Source: Streptomyces canus (GTDB taxonomy: Bacteria; Actinomycetota; Actinomycetes; Streptomycetales; Streptomycetaceae). Taken from it: a stretch of DNA of 64,000 nt. The stretch is taken from positions 537,658 through 601,657 of the forward strand of contig NZ_KQ948660.1 in NCBI RefSeq assembly GCF_001514145.1. Direction: 5' to 3'. This document shows, piece after piece, positions 51,004 to 58,048 of the stretch (position 1 is the first letter of the stretch; each line of letters starts with the position of its first letter). The translations under genes were made by a program, and so were the position numbers. Under the pieces are notes generated by a model that saw only the letters and a program-made list of their open reading frames with translations, was not told the DNA's origin and did no database searches.

Positions 51004-52374
51004 TCAGCCGAGGAGCTGGGACTGGAGGGTCACGGTCTGCTGGAAGGGGACGGGGTTCGCGGCGCCCTTGCGGGACTGGACGACCAGGGCGAACACGTCG
51101 CCCACGGCCAGGTAGGCGTGCCGGGTCTGTTCGGTGCCGTACGGCTTGGACTCGGTGTAGACGACTTGCGTGACGTCCTCGATCCGGGCCTTGGCCGGGA
51201 AGCCGTCGTCGGAGACGGAGTCGACGGCACCACGCAGCTGGTAGCCGGGGCCGCCGTACGGGGCGATCTGGCCGGTGAGCTCGTCCACGACGGCCGCGGT
51301 GTCGAACTGGAGCAGATAGACGCGGGTGTGCGTCCCGTCGGGGGTGGTCCAGCCGCGGGCCGCGATGTGGCGCAGTCCGTGGTCGGTGAACTTCTGGGCC
51401 AGCTCCTCGCGGTCCGTCTTCTCCCCGTACTCGGCGAGGAGGTCCTTCGTCGGGAGCCACCCGTCGGTGCCGCGCAGCGCCGCGTCCGCCGTGGCTCCCT
51501 TTGGCGCGGGCAGCACCAGGTCGCGCAGATCGGCGTAGTGGGTCCCTGCCTTGTTCTCCGCGGCGAGGGGCCCGGAACTGCCGGAGGGCAGCGGCGGCTT
51601 CGCGAGCGTGGGGTACACCCACCGGCCGTCCGACGCGGTCTCGAGACCGGGCACGTCGGTCCGCTGCATGCCCGCGATCCCGTACGCCGTCCCGGCCCCG
51701 ACCGTCGCGAAGACGAGGAGGGCGGCGGTCCAGCGGAGGGTGGCGCCCAGGATGCGACGGTTCCTCGGGGACGGGGTGAGGGAGCCGGCTTCGGGCACTG
51801 GAGCGGGCTCCGACACGGAACCGGCCGTAGCGGGGACCGTGGCCGTGGCCGCAGGCTCCGGCTGGGAAGCGGACACGGTCCCCCCGGCTCCGGCAGCGCG
51901 TGCGGGCGCGAGCGCAGGCACGCCCTCCACACCGCCGGGAGCGGGCGCGGACTCGGACGCAGGGACAGGGTCCGGCACAGGCGCAGGCGCGAGCTCGGAG
52001 GCACCCACGCCCTCCACACCACCAGCGAGCGCGGACCCGGCCACAGGAGCAGGCTCCACGCCGGGAGCCGGCGCGGACTCGGACGCAGGGACAAGGTCCG
52101 GCACAGGCGCAGGCGCGAGCTCGGAGGCACCCACGCCCTCCACACCACCAGCGAGCGCTGACCCGGCCACAGGCGCAGGCCCCACGGCCGGAGTAAGCGC
52201 GAGCTCGGACGCAGGGGCGGGATCCGGCGCGGGGAGTGGCAGGTCGACGCCATGCGGCTCGCCCTGACCGGGCCGGGCCGCCGATTCGGTCGCCTCGGCC
52301 TGGGCACCCCGCTCGGTCCCGTCGGGCGGTTCGGGCGCGGCGGTGCGTTCGGCTTCTTCCGTCCGGTCGGTCAT
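51004..52374 (-). CDS. Single-pass membrane protein with Pro/Ala repeat and extracytoplasmic domain
   Basis: A 456-residue protein starting in an ATGA overlap with the preceding gene. A long Ala/Pro/Glu/Ser-rich cytoplasmic region (about 1-205) contains two exact-length 42-residue repeats (SALAGGVEGVGASELAPAP). A membrane segment follows (about 212-232, WTAALLVFATVGAGTAYGI), then an extracytoplasmic domain with ADLRDLVLPAPKGA and THTRVYLLQFDTAAVVDEL. The latter is related to the domain in the gene at 53189. Function unknown; the last gene of a three-gene membrane-protein operon. Confidence 0.8.
   Translation of the reverse strand: MTDRTEEAERTAAPEPPDGTERGAQAEATESAARPGQGEPHGVDLPLPAPDPAPASELALTPAVGPAPVAGSALAGGVEGVGASELAPAPVPDLVPASESAPAPGVEPAPVAGSALAGGVEGVGASELAPAPVPDPVPASESAPAPGGVEGVPALAPARAAGAGGTVSASQPEPAATATVPATAGSVSEPAPVPEAGSLTPSPRNRRILGATLRWTAALLVFATVGAGTAYGIAGMQRTDVPGLETASDGRWVYPTLAKPPLPSGSSGPLAAENKAGTHYADLRDLVLPAPKGATADAALRGTDGWLPTKDLLAEYGEKTDREELAQKFTDHGLRHIAARGWTTPDGTHTRVYLLQFDTAAVVDELTGQIAPYGGPGYQLRGAVDSVSDDGFPAKARIEDVTQVVYTESKPYGTEQTRHAYLAVGDVFALVVQSRKGAANPVPFQQTVTLQSQLLG
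51949..52200. repeat. 126-bp tandem duplication inside the membrane-protein gene
   Basis: Two nearly identical copies are offset by 126 bp (for example GCACCCACGCCCTCCACACC at 52001 and 52127), encoding two 42-residue Pro/Ala/Glu repeats in frame. Because the unit is a multiple of three, copy number can change without breaking the frame. Confidence 0.8.
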
Positions 52375-53192
52375 ACCGCTTCCCCCGGCTCCTCGATGCG
52401 GTCGAGCTGTTCGCGCAGAAGCATGGCTATTCCTGTTTTCTGGAGGGGCTTCGCGCTGCTCGCCCTGAGCGTGACCAGGACGTTGCCCTGCGGGGCGACG
52501 CAGTACATGGACTCGAGGTCCTCGTTCCCGGCCTTCTCGTCGGCCTTTGGCAGGTAGCACGCGGCGTCCTTGTGGCCCTCGATCTTCGGGCCCTCGTCGA
52601 AGAAGACGTCGAGAGCGTCGAGGAAACCCTGCTGGGAGCGGGCGAGGCTGCGGACGGCCGCCGAGCTCGCCATCTGGGCCAGTTGGACGGTCACGACGGA
52701 GGCCTGGTCCGTGTAGACCGAGGACAGTTCCTCGGTGCTGACATAACTGCGCATGGCGATCCCCGAGATGCGCTGCTTGTCGATCCGCCTCTCCAGCTCC
52801 TTGCGCTGGCTGCGCGGCAGCCCGGAGAGCGATTCCTTCGCCAGCGCCGTCGCCCGGTCCCCGCTGAGCTGCGCGTCGTACCCGTACTCCCCGATGTCCG
52901 GCCCCCGGCTCCACCCGTCGGCCCCGTAGGGCACGAGCATCCCGGCCAGCCCCTTCGCGGCCGCGGCCTTCGCCTTCTCGGCCCCGGTTCCCTTCGGGAA
53001 CTTCCACACCGGCGCACCCGCGTCGCGGTCGGCGCCGTCCACGGTGACCACCGTGTAGCCGACCCCGGCCACGACGGCCCCGGCCAGCACGACCGACAGG
53101 GTGATCGCGGCGATACGGCCGCCACGGCGGGCCGGCTTCGCCACGGCCCTCTCGCTCACCGCGGCCTCGGCGTTCTCAGCGTTCTCGCTCAC
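52371..53192 (-). CDS. Single-pass membrane protein of unknown function
   Basis: A 273-residue protein from the GTG at 53192, overlapping the upstream stop (GTGA). Short N-terminal cytoplasmic part, one membrane segment (about 31-52, IAAITLSVVLAGAVVAGVGY), then an extracytoplasmic domain with GLAGMLVPYGADGWSRGPDI, SGDRATALAKESLSGLPRSQ and VVTVQLAQMASSAAVRSLA. There are two Cys residues in the domain (DAACYLP, SMYCVAPQ) likely to form a disulfide. Middle gene of the operon; shares the overall plan of its neighbours. Confidence 0.8.
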   Translation of the reverse strand: MSENAENAEAAVSERAVAKPARRGGRIAAITLSVVLAGAVVAGVGYTVVTVDGADRDAGAPVWKFPKGTGAEKAKAAAAKGLAGMLVPYGADGWSRGPDIGEYGYDAQLSGDRATALAKESLSGLPRSQRKELERRIDKQRISGIAMRSYVSTEELSSVYTDQASVVTVQLAQMASSAAVRSLARSQQGFLDALDVFFDEGPKIEGHKDAACYLPKADEKAGNEDLESMYCVAPQGNVLVTLRASSAKPLQKTGIAMLLREQLDRIEEPGEAV

Positions 53193-53965
53193 AGCCGCTC
53201 CATCTGCCGCTCGACCAGATCCATGATCGTCTTCTTGGGGACCGGCTTGGTGTCGTAGACCCAGATCATCACCGCGATGTCGCCGCGCCACGCGTACGCC
53301 TCCGCGTAGTACTGCGGCAGATAGCCGGCCCTGGTCTTCGGCTTGTCGTGGACGTACGCCATGCCGTCCCCCGTGCCGGGAACGGGCCAGCTCCGCGTGG
53401 AGCTCTCGTCGGCCGCCCAGGACTGGTTGCCCGACGTGACGGCGGCGGCCCCGAGGGCCTCTTCCTGCCGGAACTGGGTCAGCCGCACCTCGAAGTCCGC
53501 CTGGCCCCTGGTCCACCCCGTGGACACGGCCCTGCGGAACTCGTCGCTGATGGCGCTGCCGAAGGCCTGGCCGGGCTTGGCGTAGGTGTCCGCGTAGGCG
53601 GGCAGGTCCAGCCAGCCGTCGACGGAGGACAGCCACTTCGCCGTCTTCACCCCGGACGGCTTCGGCAGCAGCAGCTTGCGCAGGTCGCCGTCGGTCTTCA
53701 CCCGGCGGTCCTGGGCGGCGGACAGCGGTTCGGGCGCCGGGCCCTTGGTCTGCGCCGGCGTCGGCTGGGAGAGCGAGGCCAGCTTCGTCGGCTCGCGCTC
53801 GGCCTGGATCAGGTACCCCGTGCACGTCCCGGCGACGACACCGAGTACGGCCGCGCCGGCGATCAGGAGTGTCGTACGGCCCCGGCGCCGCGCGCGGGGT
53901 CTCTCTTCGGGTATCTCGGGTGCTTCGGGCACCCCGGCCGTCCCGGCCATATCGGGTACTTCCAC
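53189..53965 (-). CDS. Single-pass membrane protein of unknown function
   Basis: About 258 residues from the GTG at 53965, which has GGGGGA six bases upstream; a longer form from 54001 would include sequence inside an inverted repeat and is less likely. A basic region (RPRARRRGR) precedes one membrane segment (TTLLIAGAAVLGVVAGTCTG), and the external domain has DLRKLLLPKPSGVKTAKWLS and QADFEVRLTQFRQEEALGAA, resembling the domain at 51004-52374 (DLRDLVLPAPKG). It is the first gene of the operon. Function unknown. Confidence 0.78.
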   Translation of the reverse strand: MEVPDMAGTAGVPEAPEIPEERPRARRRGRTTLLIAGAAVLGVVAGTCTGYLIQAEREPTKLASLSQPTPAQTKGPAPEPLSAAQDRRVKTDGDLRKLLLPKPSGVKTAKWLSSVDGWLDLPAYADTYAKPGQAFGSAISDEFRRAVSTGWTRGQADFEVRLTQFRQEEALGAAAVTSGNQSWAADESSTRSWPVPGTGDGMAYVHDKPKTRAGYLPQYYAEAYAWRGDIAVMIWVYDTKPVPKKTIMDLVERQMERL

Positions 53966-53982
53966 TGCGTCCCCCACAAGAC

Positions 53983-54014
53983 GTGAAAGCGCGCATTCCA
54001 TATGCGCGCTTCAC
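53983..54014. promoter_or_regulatory. Inverted repeat upstream of the membrane-protein operon
   Basis: GTGAAAGCGCGCAT (53983-53996) and ATGCGCGCTTCAC (54002-54014) pair with one bulged base. It lies 18-49 bp upstream of the GTG at 53965, where a promoter or operator belongs. It could also be a transcript hairpin. Confidence 0.5.
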
Positions 54015-54056
54015 AGGAGACGGCTGGTCAACACCCAGGGTTGCGCTCCGACTTGA

Positions 54057-54245
54057 TCACGATCCGGACACGTGTGCAACGAACACGGACCAGGCCTCGT
54101 CGGAGAAGACCAGCGCCCGCCGACCGGGGTCCTTGCCGTCCCGGACGGGGACGCGGGAGGGAAGGGCGTCGGAGACTTCCAGGCACTCGCCGCCGTCCGG
54201 GTTGCTGTAGCTGCTCTTGCGCCACGTCACGCCGCTCAGGTCGAG
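54057..54245 (-). CDS. DUF397 protein, 5' end unclear
   Basis: The frame encodes 62 residues with the DUF397 signature: LDLSGVTWRKSSYSNPDGGE, CLEVSDALPSRVPVRDGKDP and ALVFSDEAWSVFVAHV. DUF397 genes usually follow an XRE regulator gene and have a Met a few residues before the LSGVTWRKSSYS core. Here no ATG or GTG is found close upstream and no XRE gene is adjacent; the frame runs into a hairpin and Gly-rich sequence. It is probably a remnant or an orphan whose start has been altered. Confidence 0.6.
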   Translation of the reverse strand, partial: LDLSGVTWRKSSYSNPDGGECLEVSDALPSRVPVRDGKDPGRRALVFSDEAWSVFVAHVSGS

Positions 54246-54250
54246 CCGGC

Positions 54251-54282
54251 CGACTTCGCAGCCTCCCGAGGCCGCGAAGTCG
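54251..54282. other. Long hairpin at the 5' side of the DUF397 frame
   Basis: CGACTTCGC (54251-54259) pairs with GCGAAGTCG (54274-54282) and GCCTC with GAGGC inside, giving about 14 bp of stem and a 2-base loop. It lies where the DUF397 start should be and might mark a rearrangement or terminate transcription arriving from 54465. Confidence 0.45.
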
Positions 54283-54464
54283 GCGCCTCCCCCGGCCCTC
54301 CTCCCCCTCCCCTCGCCCCCGGTGCCGACGCCTGCGGCTGCGGCTGCCCTGGGTCCTGGTCGACGACGCCTTCTGGACCGGTGTGCTCACCGCGATCTGC
54401 ATCGCGGGACTGCTGACGGTGATCGACGCGACGGCCTGACCGCCGTGCGCACTACGCTGCCCGC

Positions 54465-54827
54465 ATGGCGAAGAAGCTCGTGATCAAGGTGACCGCCGGG
54501 GCCGATGCCCCCGAGCGCTGTTCGCAAGCGTTCACCGTGGCGGCAGTGGCCGTGGCCAGTGGGGTGGACGTCTCGCTGTGGCTGACCGGGGAGTCGGCGT
54601 GGTTCGCGCTGCCGGGGCGGGCCGCCGAGTTCGAGCTGCCGCACGCGGCCCCCCTGCCCGACCTGCTGGACTCGATCCTCGCGGGCGGACGGCTCACCCT
54701 GTGCACGCAGTGCGCGGCCCGCCGGGACATCACGGAGAAGGACGTCATCGAGGGCGTACGGATCGCGGGGGCGCAGGTGTTCGTCCAGGAGGCGCTCGCC
54801 GAGGAGACGCAGGCGCTCGTCTACTGA
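54465..54827 (+). CDS. DsrE family protein
   Basis: A 120-residue small Rossmann-like protein: KKLVIKVTAGADAPERCSQA, VAVASGVDVSLWLTGESAWF, LLDSILAGGRLTLCTQCAAR and DVIEGVRIAGAQVFVQEAL. The CTQC pair resembles the sulfur-carrier Cys of the DsrE/F/TusD group, so a sulfur-relay role is possible. It stands alone, 135 bp ahead of the DUF2993 gene, in a region that also holds a sulfurtransferase and a DUF1416 gene. Confidence 0.88.
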   Translation: MAKKLVIKVTAGADAPERCSQAFTVAAVAVASGVDVSLWLTGESAWFALPGRAAEFELPHAAPLPDLLDSILAGGRLTLCTQCAARRDITEKDVIEGVRIAGAQVFVQEALAEETQALVY

Positions 54828-54961
54828 GCGGACACCGAGCCGGACCGCGGCCTGTCACAGGTGATCGACAATTTGCCGGGCGTCTTACCCGGCGGGGTTA
54901 GTCTCACGCTCGACGGCCACCCGTCCGTCGACAAGACCGCCGCCCCGGGGGGACCCACCGC

Positions 54962-55690
54962 ATGCGCGCCCTGCGAATACTTCTGATCATCGCCGTGATT
55001 CTCGGCGGGCTGTTCGTCGCCGCCGATCGTCTGGCGGTCCATTTCGCGGAGGGCGAGGTCGCGGACCGGCTGAAGACGCAGGAGGGGCTGACCACGACGC
55101 CGAGCGTGGACATCAAGGGGTTCCCGTTCCTGACCCAGGTGGCCGGCGGTGAGCTCGACGACGTCGAGGTCGGGATGAAGGACTACGACGCGGACACCGG
55201 GACCAGCGGCGGCACGATCCGCATCGACGACCTGAACGCCGCCATGAAGGGCGTCGCGTTCTCCGGCGACTACAGCTCCGCCACCGCCTCCTCCGCCGCC
55301 GGCACGGCGACGATCGCCTACGACCAGCTGCTGAAGGCGGCCAAGTCGGAGGAGACCCAGCTCCCGCTGGGCGTCACCGCCAAGGTCGTCGGACTCTCCG
55401 ACGGCGGCAACGGCAAGATCAAGGTCGACATCAAGGTCAGCGCCCTGGAGCAGCCCGTCTCGGTGCTCAGCACCGTCAGCGTCGTGGACGGGGACACCGT
55501 GCGGGTGCACGCCGACTCGATCCCCAGCTTCGGCAACATCACCCTCGCCGACTCCGACGTCCGTTCGATCGCCGACTTCGACCAGAAGATCGAGGGTCTG
55601 CCGGGCGGTATCAAGCTCGACAAGGTCGAAGCGGGTGCGGACGGTGTGGAGATCGCGGTGAAGGGTTCGGACGTCAAGCTCGCCGGGTAG
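54962..55690 (+). CDS. DUF2993 (LmeA-like) phospholipid-binding secreted protein
   Basis: A 242-residue protein with an N-terminal signal/anchor (about 1-22, LRILLIIAVILGGLFVAA). The domain has DIKGFPFLTQVAGGELDDVE, typical of the DUF2993 opening, then repeating beta strands (IKVDIKVSALEQPV, VRVHADSIPSFGNITLADSD) and GVEIAVKGSDVKL. In mycobacteria LmeA (same family) binds phospholipid and affects lipomannan elongation. It is followed by a strong terminator. Function in Streptomyces is unknown. Confidence 0.88.
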   Translation: MRALRILLIIAVILGGLFVAADRLAVHFAEGEVADRLKTQEGLTTTPSVDIKGFPFLTQVAGGELDDVEVGMKDYDADTGTSGGTIRIDDLNAAMKGVAFSGDYSSATASSAAGTATIAYDQLLKAAKSEETQLPLGVTAKVVGLSDGGNGKIKVDIKVSALEQPVSVLSTVSVVDGDTVRVHADSIPSFGNITLADSDVRSIADFDQKIEGLPGGIKLDKVEAGADGVEIAVKGSDVKLAG

Positions 55691-55912
55691 GACGAGCGTC
55701 GGGCCGTACGCCATACGCTGACACGCCGGACGCCTTGCGTCCGACAGGCGAGACGGTGGCGTCCGTACCGTAGATGTGATGACGACTACAGCCGCCCGGG
55801 AACCGTGGGACCACGGCCCGGGCGGCTTTCTGGTCCCACATTCCGGACGATCGCATCTCAGCATGCGACACACCGGTGACATGCCGGTATGTCCGTCCCT
55901 ACGATCGACGGC
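55691..55912. other. Gap between DUF2993 and leader peptide
   Basis: Holds a small hairpin CGGACGCCTTGCGTCCG near 55730, the strong terminator at 55790-55827 and presumably the promoter of the sulfurtransferase unit. I could not fix promoter boxes by eye. Confidence 0.5.
55790..55827 (+). terminator. Strong terminator after the DUF2993 gene
   Basis: Perfect 11-bp stem, AGCCGCCCGGG with CCCGGGCGGCT, enclosing a smaller CCGTGG/CCACGG hairpin, followed by TTT. About 100 bp past the DUF2993 stop. Confidence 0.75.
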
Positions 55913-55993
55913 ATGAAGCGACAGGCGGATCTCACGAAGCGGCGGGCAGTAGACCTGTGCCGCGTCGCCGCCATGCTCTGTCGCCCCTTCTGA
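55913..55993 (+). CDS. Cysteine-containing leader peptide
   Basis: A 26-residue open frame with ATG 55913 and TGA 55991. It ends RRAVDLCRVAAMLCRPF, matching the actinobacterial leader-peptide pattern (basic start, a (R)xVDLxRVxxxLCxP tail with one or two Cys) found upstream of sulfur-assimilation genes. The first ATG of the sulfurtransferase is 110 bp downstream, with a GCCCTGG/CCAGGGC hairpin between, so translation of the Cys codons may attenuate the transcript when cysteine is short. Such regulation is inferred. Confidence 0.75.
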   Translation: MKRQADLTKRRAVDLCRVAAMLCRPF

Positions 55994-56102
55994 GCGGACG
56001 GCATCGACCTCCGCATCCCCTTGCCCTGGCGCCCCAGGGCATCCGTGCGTCCCGCACACCCTTTCGCACGCCCCGCCGCAACTGCCCCGGAGGAGAAAGA
56101 GC

Positions 56103-56942
56103 ATGAGCCGCAGCGACGTCCTGGTCGATGCCGACTGGGTCGAGGCCAACCTCGACAACCCCGACATCGCGATCGTGGAGGTGGACGAGGACACGTCCGC
56201 CTACGAGAAGAACCACATCCGCAACGCGATCCGCATCGACTGGACCAAGGACCTGCAGGACCCGGTCCGCCGCGACTTCGTCGACCAGGAGGGCTTCGAG
56301 AAGCTCCTTTCGGCGAAGGGCATCGCCAACGACACCCTGGTGATCCTCTACGGCGGCAACAACAACTGGTTCGCGTCCTACGCCTACTGGTACTTCAAGC
56401 TGTACGGCCACGAGAACGTCAAGCTTCTCGACGGCGGCCGCAAGAAGTGGGAGCTGGACGCCCGCGAGCTGGTCGAGGAGGTCCCGGAGCGGACCGAGAC
56501 GGCCTACACGGCGAAGCCGCAGAACAAGTCCATCCGCGCCTTCCGCGACGACGTGGTGGCGGCCATCGGTTCGCAGAACCTGGTCGACGTCCGTTCCCCC
56601 GACGAGTTCTCCGGCAAGCTGCTCGCCCCGGCCCACCTGCCGCAGGAGCAGTCGCAGCGTCCGGGCCACGTCCCGTCCGCGCGCAACATCCCGTGGTCGA
56701 AGAACGCCAACGACGACGGCACCTTCAAGTCGGACGACGAGCTCAAGGAGCTCTACGCCGAGGAGCAGGTCGACCTCGCCAAGGACACCATCGCGTACTG
56801 CCGTATCGGTGAGCGCTCGGCCCTGACCTGGTTCGTGCTGCACGAGCTGCTGGGTGTCGAGAACGTCAAGAACTACGACGGCTCCTGGACCGAGTACGGC
56901 TCCCTGGTCGGCGTTCCGATCGAGCTCGGCGCCAACAAGTAA
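56103..56942 (+). CDS. Thiosulfate/3-mercaptopyruvate sulfurtransferase (rhodanese)
   Basis: A 279-residue protein with two rhodanese domains: an inactive N-terminal one (about 1-125, VDADWVEANLDNPDIAIVEV) and a catalytic one (about 145-279) with DVRSPDEFSG and the active-site loop AYCRIGERSA, Cys233. The CRxGxR-type loop suits thiosulfate. It moves sulfane sulfur from thiosulfate to cyanide or thiols. ATG 56103 follows GGAGGAGAAAGAG. It leads into the DUF1416 gene and has a Cys leader peptide upstream. Confidence 0.95.
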   Translation: MSRSDVLVDADWVEANLDNPDIAIVEVDEDTSAYEKNHIRNAIRIDWTKDLQDPVRRDFVDQEGFEKLLSAKGIANDTLVILYGGNNNWFASYAYWYFKLYGHENVKLLDGGRKKWELDARELVEEVPERTETAYTAKPQNKSIRAFRDDVVAAIGSQNLVDVRSPDEFSGKLLAPAHLPQEQSQRPGHVPSARNIPWSKNANDDGTFKSDDELKELYAEEQVDLAKDTIAYCRIGERSALTWFVLHELLGVENVKNYDGSWTEYGSLVGVPIELGANK

Positions 56943-57001
56943 GACACCCGTCCAACCCGACCGGCCTTCCTTCCGGTCAGACCCCTTCTTTGGAGAAAGA
57001 C

Positions 57002-57289
57002 ATGTGTGGAGCGAAGGCCGGCGGCCCGGACGCCTCGACGATCAAGCCCGGTGAGACCACGATCCAGGGTCAGGTGACGCGTGACGGCGAGCCTGTGGTG
57101 GGTTACGTCCGCCTCCTGGACTCGACCGGCGAGTTCACGGCGGAGGTCCCGACCTCCGCGACGGGCCAGTTCCGCTTCTACGCGGCCGAGGGCACCTGGA
57201 CCGTCCGCGCCCTCGTCCCCGGCGCCACCGCCGACCGCACGGTCGTCGCCCAGCAGGGCGGCCTGGCCGAGGTCGCGATCGCGGTCTGA
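57002..57289 (+). CDS. DUF1416 family protein
   Basis: A 95-residue protein starting MCGAKAGGPDASTIKPGETT, with IQGQVTRDGEPVVGYVRLLD, a carboxypeptidase-regulatory-like beta-sandwich. DUF1416 proteins in actinobacteria are always encoded after this sulfurtransferase; the conserved N-terminal Cys may carry sulfur, by inference. ATG 57002 follows GGAGAAAGAC, 59 bp past the sulfurtransferase stop. A perfect 16-bp terminator ends the unit. Confidence 0.9.
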   Translation: MCGAKAGGPDASTIKPGETTIQGQVTRDGEPVVGYVRLLDSTGEFTAEVPTSATGQFRFYAAEGTWTVRALVPGATADRTVVAQQGGLAEVAIAV

Positions 57290-57304
57290 GGCACCTGACC
57301 GACA

Positions 57305-57339
57305 CCGGAGGGCCGTACCCGTGGGGTACGGCCCTCCGG
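57305..57339 (+). terminator. Terminator after the DUF1416 gene
   Basis: Perfect 16-bp stem: CCGGAGGGCCGTACCC (57305-57320), loop GTG, GGGTACGGCCCTCCGG (57324-57339), followed by CCTTT. The strongest hairpin seen in the window. Confidence 0.85.
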
Positions 57340-57363
57340 CCTTTCCAGGCCTACGCTGGACCT

Positions 57364-57624
57364 ATGTTGGCGCGACGACGGCATGTCTACTTCGCCATGA
57401 TGGGCACGTGCATCGGGCTGTTCGTCCTGGCCTGGGGAGTCGTGCGGCTCTGGTCGGTGCCGGTGGCCGTGGGAATGTGCGTGGTGGCGATGCTGATCCC
57501 CCCGCTCGCCGCGGTCGTCGCGAACCGGCGCGGGCCCGACGACCGCTGGTGGGACGACCCCTCCGGCGACGCGAAGTCCGACGAGTGGTGGGACGAGCTG
57601 GACGGGAAGAAGCGGCGCCAGTAG
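57364..57624 (+). CDS. DUF3099 family small membrane protein
   Basis: An 86-residue protein with two membrane segments (YFAMMGTCIGLFVLAWGVV and VAVGMCVVAMLIPPLAAVVA) and an acidic Trp-rich tail (DDRWWDDPSG, DEWWDELDGK). Full length for DUF3099, which is conserved in Streptomyces and unknown in function. Followed 10 bp later by a VOC gene, so likely cotranscribed. Confidence 0.85.
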   Translation: MLARRRHVYFAMMGTCIGLFVLAWGVVRLWSVPVAVGMCVVAMLIPPLAAVVANRRGPDDRWWDDPSGDAKSDEWWDELDGKKRRQ

Positions 57625-57634
57625 GAAGGCCCGC

Positions 57635-58048
57635 ATGTCTTCTTCCGCGAGGCTGTCGCTGTCCACCGTCGTCCTCGACACGCATGACGCCCACGAACTC
57701 GCCGCCTTCTACCAGCGCCTCCTCGGGTACGTGGTGCGCGCCGAGGAGCCGCACTGGGTCCTCCTCGGACCGCCGCCCGGCACCGGGGGCACCTCCCTCG
57801 CCTTCCAGACCGAAGCCGAGTACCTGCCGCCCGTGTGGCCCACCCGCGAGCCCGGCGAGCAGCAGATGATGCTGCATCTGGACATCGAGGTCGACGGCGG
57901 CCCGGACGCCTTGGCGGCCGAGACCGCGCGAGCGGTGGCGGAAGGGGCGCGGCTCGCCGAGTACCAGCCGCAGGACGACGTCCGGGTCCTGTTCGACCCG
58001 TCCGGGCACCCCTTCTGCCTGTGGACCGAGACGCCTGGGCCGACCTAG
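57635..58048 (+). CDS. VOC family protein
   Basis: A 137-residue single-domain glyoxalase-fold protein: ARLSLSTVVLDTHDAHELAA, FYQRLLGYVVRAEEPHWVLL, MMLHLDIEVDGGPDALAAET and RVLFDPSGHPFCLWTE. Substrate unknown. ATG 57635 lies just downstream of the DUF3099 gene. It overlaps the 3' end of the convergent membrane-protein gene by 4 bp. Confidence 0.85.
   Translation: MSSSARLSLSTVVLDTHDAHELAAFYQRLLGYVVRAEEPHWVLLGPPPGTGGTSLAFQTEAEYLPPVWPTREPGEQQMMLHLDIEVDGGPDALAAETARAVAEGARLAEYQPQDDVRVLFDPSGHPFCLWTETPGPT

Noticed and set aside
51900..52200. Repeat array in the membrane-protein gene as a CRISPR-like locus
   Set aside because: There are only two copies of 126 bp, in frame, coding for Pro/Ala-rich sequence; it is a coding tandem duplication.
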